In this document: piece by piece, positions 61,269 through 64,000 of the stretch
Layout: every line of letters begins with the position of its first letter
Numbering within the stretch: the first letter of the stretch is position 1
NCBI GenBank assembly: GCA_964428345.1
Contig: CAYRYD010000014.1
Location: forward strand, 43,909-107,908
DNA length: 64,000 nt
From: JABDMH01 sp964428345
GTDB taxonomy: Bacteria > Bacteroidota > Bacteroidia > Chitinophagales > Saprospiraceae
Direction of reading: 5' to 3'
Made by a program: the position numbers and the translations under genes
The notes under the pieces: generated by a model
Databases searched by the model: none
Told to the model about the DNA's origin: nothing
Seen by the model: only the letters and a program-made list of their open reading frames with translations

Positions 61269-63518
61269 ATGGGAATGAACAATGATGAGAGCACTTCAAA
61301 AAGTGCTACGAGTTACGATGTCAACAAAGAAAGCAAGTGTCCTTTCACCGGGAAGATTCTGAATCACGGTGGGGGCGGTGGTACTTCCAACCGCGACTGG
61401 TGGCCGGATATGTTGAATCTCAATATCCTCCGCCAACACTCGTCCCTGTCCAATCCGATGGGCGAGGATTTCAACTATGCGGAAGAGTTCAAGACGCTCG
61501 ACCTCGCTGCGGTGAAACAAGATCTCTACGACCTGATGACCAGGTCGCAGGACTGGTGGCCGGCCGACTGGGGTCACTATGGACCGTTCTTTATCCGGAT
61601 GGCCTGGCACAGTGCAGGGACTTACCGTATTGCCGACGGAAGGGGTGGCGCAGGCTCCGGCAGCCAACGTTTTGCACCCCTGAACAGCTGGCCCGACAAT
61701 GCGAGTCTCGACAAGGCCCGGTTGTTGCTCTGGCCGGTCAAACAAAAATACGGCCGGAAGATTTCCTGGGCCGACCTGATGATCCTCACCGGTAATTGCG
61801 CCCTTGAGTCAATGGGTTTCAAAACCTTTGGTTTCGGTGGCGGACGGGAAGATGTCTGGGAACCCGAGCAGGATATTTATTGGGGTGCAGAAAGCGAGTG
61901 GTTGGGAGACAAACGCTACAGTGGCGAACGCGACCTGGAAAATCCCCTGGCTGCCGTACAAATGGGTTTGATCTACGTAAATCCGGAAGGTCCGAATGGA
62001 AACCCGGATCCGCTGGCGGCAGCTATTGATATTCGCGAGACCTTCGGCCGGATGGCCATGAACGATTATGAGACGGTGGCGCTGATTGCCGGCGGACACA
62101 CGTTTGGTAAGACCCACGGTGCTGCTGACCCGGGTAAGTATGTAGGCCCCGAACCTGCTGCTGCAAGCATTGAGGAACAGGGTCTCGGCTGGAAAAACAG
62201 CTTCGGCACCGGCAATGCCGGTGACACGATCACCAGCGGCCTCGAAGGAGCCTGGACCTCTACACCGACAAAATGGAGCAACAACTTTTTCTGGAACCTG
62301 TTTGGTTACGAATGGGAACTGACCAAAAGTCCGGCCGGTGCACACCAATGGAAACCAAAGCATGGGATGGGTGCCGATTCAGTACCGGATGCACACGATC
62401 CTGCCAAGCGACACCCTCCGTTCATGTTGACCACCGACCTCGCCTTGCGGATGGATCCCATCTACGAGCCGATATCCAGACATTTCTTCGAAAATCCGGA
62501 TGAGTTTGCCGACGCATTCGCCCGGGCCTGGTTCAAACTGACGCACCGCGATATGGGTCCACGCGCCCGTTATCTCGGCCCGGAAGTACCCGAAGAAGAG
62601 TTGATCTGGCAGGACCCGATACCGGCAGTCACTCATAAACTGATTGACGATCAGGATATCGCTGCACTGAAAGTTAATATCCTTGCTTCCGGATTGTCGG
62701 TATCCCAACTGGTATCGACTGCCTGGGCTTCGGCATCGACCTTCCGGGGCTCTGATAAACGGGGCGGGGCAAATGGTTCACGGATCCGGCTTGAGCCACA
62801 AAAGAATTGGGAAGTCAATAATCCGGCCCAATTGGCGAAAGTGCTGCAGACTCTGGAGAGCATCCAGGAAGAATTTAACAGCACCCAATCCGGTGGTAAG
62901 CAGGTCTCACTGGCAGATCTGATCGTACTGGGAGGCTGCGCTGCCATTGAACAGGCGGCAAAAAATGCCGGTCATCAAATCACAGTACCCTTCATCCCCG
63001 GACGCGCTGATGCGACACAGGAGCAGACCGAAGTAGATTCCTTCGGATATCTGGAACCGGCTGCCGATGGTTTCCGCAACTACAAGAAGTCTCAGTACAC
63101 GGTAAAAGCCGAGGAAATGCTGGTTGACAAGGCCCAGTTGCTTACCCTGACCGCACCCGAAATGACGGTACTCGTCGGTGGCATGCGGGTGCTTAACACC
63201 AACTACGACCAGTCCCAGCACGGGGTCTTCACCACGCGTCCGGAAACGCTTACCAACGATTTCTTTCTCAACCTGCTAGATTTGGGTACCCGCTGGAAAG
63301 CCACTTCAGAATCCGGGGAGTTGTTTGAGGGTCGTGACCGAAAGACCGGAGAGGTCAAGTGGACAGGCACCCGGGTCGACCTCATCTTTGGTTCGAATTC
63401 CGAACTTAGGGCGATCGCAGAAGTCTACGGAAGTGCTGATTCGGAACAAAAGTTTCTGAAGGATTTTGTGGCGGCCTGGACCAAGGTGATGAATCTTGAC
63501 CGTTTCGACCTGGTCTGA
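61269..63518 (+). CDS. katG: Catalase-peroxidase
   Basis: 749 residues, full length. Distal haem pocket Arg110, Trp113 and His114 in RMAWHSAGTYR; the covalent Trp-Tyr-Met adduct is predicted from Trp113, Tyr236 (IYVNPEGP) and Met262 (FGRMAM); the proximal ligand is His277 in GGHTFGKTHGA. The C-terminal peroxidase-like domain without haem follows. It breaks down hydrogen peroxide and can oxidise organic donors. Start ATG 61269. No regulator (OxyR or Fur type) is adjacent. A bulged hairpin terminator lies 49 bp downstream. Confidence 0.97.
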   Translation: MGMNNDESTSKSATSYDVNKESKCPFTGKILNHGGGGGTSNRDWWPDMLNLNILRQHSSLSNPMGEDFNYAEEFKTLDLAAVKQDLYDLMTRSQDWWPADWGHYGPFFIRMAWHSAGTYRIADGRGGAGSGSQRFAPLNSWPDNASLDKARLLLWPVKQKYGRKISWADLMILTGNCALESMGFKTFGFGGGREDVWEPEQDIYWGAESEWLGDKRYSGERDLENPLAAVQMGLIYVNPEGPNGNPDPLAAAIDIRETFGRMAMNDYETVALIAGGHTFGKTHGAADPGKYVGPEPAAASIEEQGLGWKNSFGTGNAGDTITSGLEGAWTSTPTKWSNNFFWNLFGYEWELTKSPAGAHQWKPKHGMGADSVPDAHDPAKRHPPFMLTTDLALRMDPIYEPISRHFFENPDEFADAFARAWFKLTHRDMGPRARYLGPEVPEEELIWQDPIPAVTHKLIDDQDIAALKVNILASGLSVSQLVSTAWASASTFRGSDKRGGANGSRIRLEPQKNWEVNNPAQLAKVLQTLESIQEEFNSTQSGGKQVSLADLIVLGGCAAIEQAAKNAGHQITVPFIPGRADATQEQTEVDSFGYLEPAADGFRNYKKSQYTVKAEEMLVDKAQLLTLTAPEMTVLVGGMRVLNTNYDQSQHGVFTTRPETLTNDFFLNLLDLGTRWKATSESGELFEGRDRKTGEVKWTGTRVDLIFGSNSELRAIAEVYGSADSEQKFLKDFVAAWTKVMNLDRFDLV

Positions 63519-63566
63519 AAGCAGCACTCCCGATATCATGGGAGAAAGGCTGAATAGAAAAGCATT

Positions 63567-63600
63567 AAGGGGTGGCTTGATACCAGGCCACCTTATTTTA
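63567..63600 (+). terminator. Probable terminator after katG
   Basis: AAGG-GG-TGGCTTG pairs with CAGGCCACCTT with a 2-base bulge and one G-U pair around an ATAC loop, followed by ATTTTAATC. The stem is imperfect, so confidence is moderate. Confidence 0.55.
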
Positions 63601-63641
63601 ATCAATAGTGGAAAGTGTTTGCCATACCGGACATGATGGGA

Positions 63642-64000
63642 AAATCGAGGGACTAGATCCGCTGATCCCGGAGGGGGAGGTTCAGTTAAGCCAGCGCAAC
63701 CCCATCCTGCGGATGCTCCTTTTTTTTGGCAGGCAACTCCCTTCAGGCAAACCCGGGGCAGGATCGAGGGATTAGCTCCGCTGATCCCTGAGTGGGGGAG
63801 GTGCAGTTAAGCCAGCTCAACCGCATCCTGCGGATGCTCCTTTTTTTTGCAGGCAACTCCCTTCGGGCAAACCCGGGGAGTATCGAGGGATTAGCTCCGC
63901 TGATCCCTGAAGGGGGGAGGTGCAGTTTTGCCAGCACAACCGCATCCTACGGATGCTCCTTTTATTGGCAGGCAACTCCCTTCGGGCAAGCCCGGGGAGT
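63642..64000. repeat. 119-120 bp tandem repeat, three units to the window edge, each with a terminator-like hairpin
   Basis: Unit landmarks: ATCGAGGG at 63644, 63763, 63882 (119 bp steps) and CAGGCAACTCCC at 63730, 63850, 63969 (120 and 119). Units 2 and 3 carry GCATCC, TGC or TAC loop, GGATGC, then CTCC and a T-run of 8-9 bases (T-rich TTTTATT in unit 3); unit 1 has a shorter stem. Copies differ by scattered substitutions. The array starts 123 bp after katG and continues past the window. No protein frame is kept. Confidence 0.93.

Noticed and set aside
63743..63937. Reverse-strand frame of 64 codons within the terminal tandem repeat
   Set aside because: It repeats because the DNA repeats; unit lengths of 119-120 bp do not keep a frame.

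Overview
The window is a chromosomal segment of a Bacteroidota bacterium, most likely of the Saprospiria/Saprospiraceae group. The lineage call rests on gene content: a SusC/SusD pair, a TamB plus lipoprotein-type TamA (TamL) pair, a type IX secretion C-terminal tail, Omp28, DUF6495, DUF1080 and long FG-GAP/ASPIC proteins, many lipoproteins, and several TAnnTTTG-type -7 promoter boxes. Base composition looks close to even. I see no rRNA, tRNA, CRISPR array, phage, transposase or integrase; genes lie in short alternating blocks on both strands.

Left part (1-16.3 kb): a truncated holA runs off the left edge and is coupled to hemH. Then come a zinc alcohol dehydrogenase with an esterase, a MocA-type nucleotidyltransferase, a tandem array of perfect hairpins (4625-4884), a BNR-repeat protein, a VOC protein with a possible 53-residue gene beside it, sufS-sufU overlapping a sugar-isomerase-like gene, xdhC, a nitrilase-family amidohydrolase, a small lipoprotein, a second sugar-isomerase-like protein, a secreted CAP-domain protein, a threonine/serine dehydratase and a DUF1080 lipoprotein.

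Middle (16.5-45.1 kb): two DEAD-box RNA helicases; a membrane glycosyltransferase apparently split in two; tamB-tamL for outer-membrane biogenesis; a TPR sensor kinase; a sugar dehydrogenase-cytochrome c lipoprotein; a glycine-rich RRM protein; a glutamine-amidotransferase-like protein; two FG-GAP repeat proteins, divergently transcribed; and a susC-susD pair ending in a clear terminator.

Right part (45.7-64 kb): an FGGY sugar kinase, an NCS1-type permease and lutABC form a run of five same-strand genes. It suggests uptake and phosphorylation of a deoxysugar such as rhamnose or fucose and oxidation of the lactate derived from it. A reverse-strand set follows (terC family, apbE, a DEDDh exonuclease, an MbnP-like cysteine-rich lipoprotein), with a 21-bp perfect palindrome between it and the divergent DUF6495 gene. 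Then come an Omp28-type protein with a sorting tail, an N,N-dimethylformamidase-beta-like lipoprotein, a PHP-domain protein, an EamA transporter and katG. The window ends in a 119-120 bp tandem repeat whose units each carry a terminator-like hairpin and T-rich run; it continues past the right edge.

Most genes belong to known families. The less explained material is non-coding: the two palindrome-bearing tandem arrays, several short-period repeats in intergenic gaps, and a few palindromes in divergent intergenic regions.
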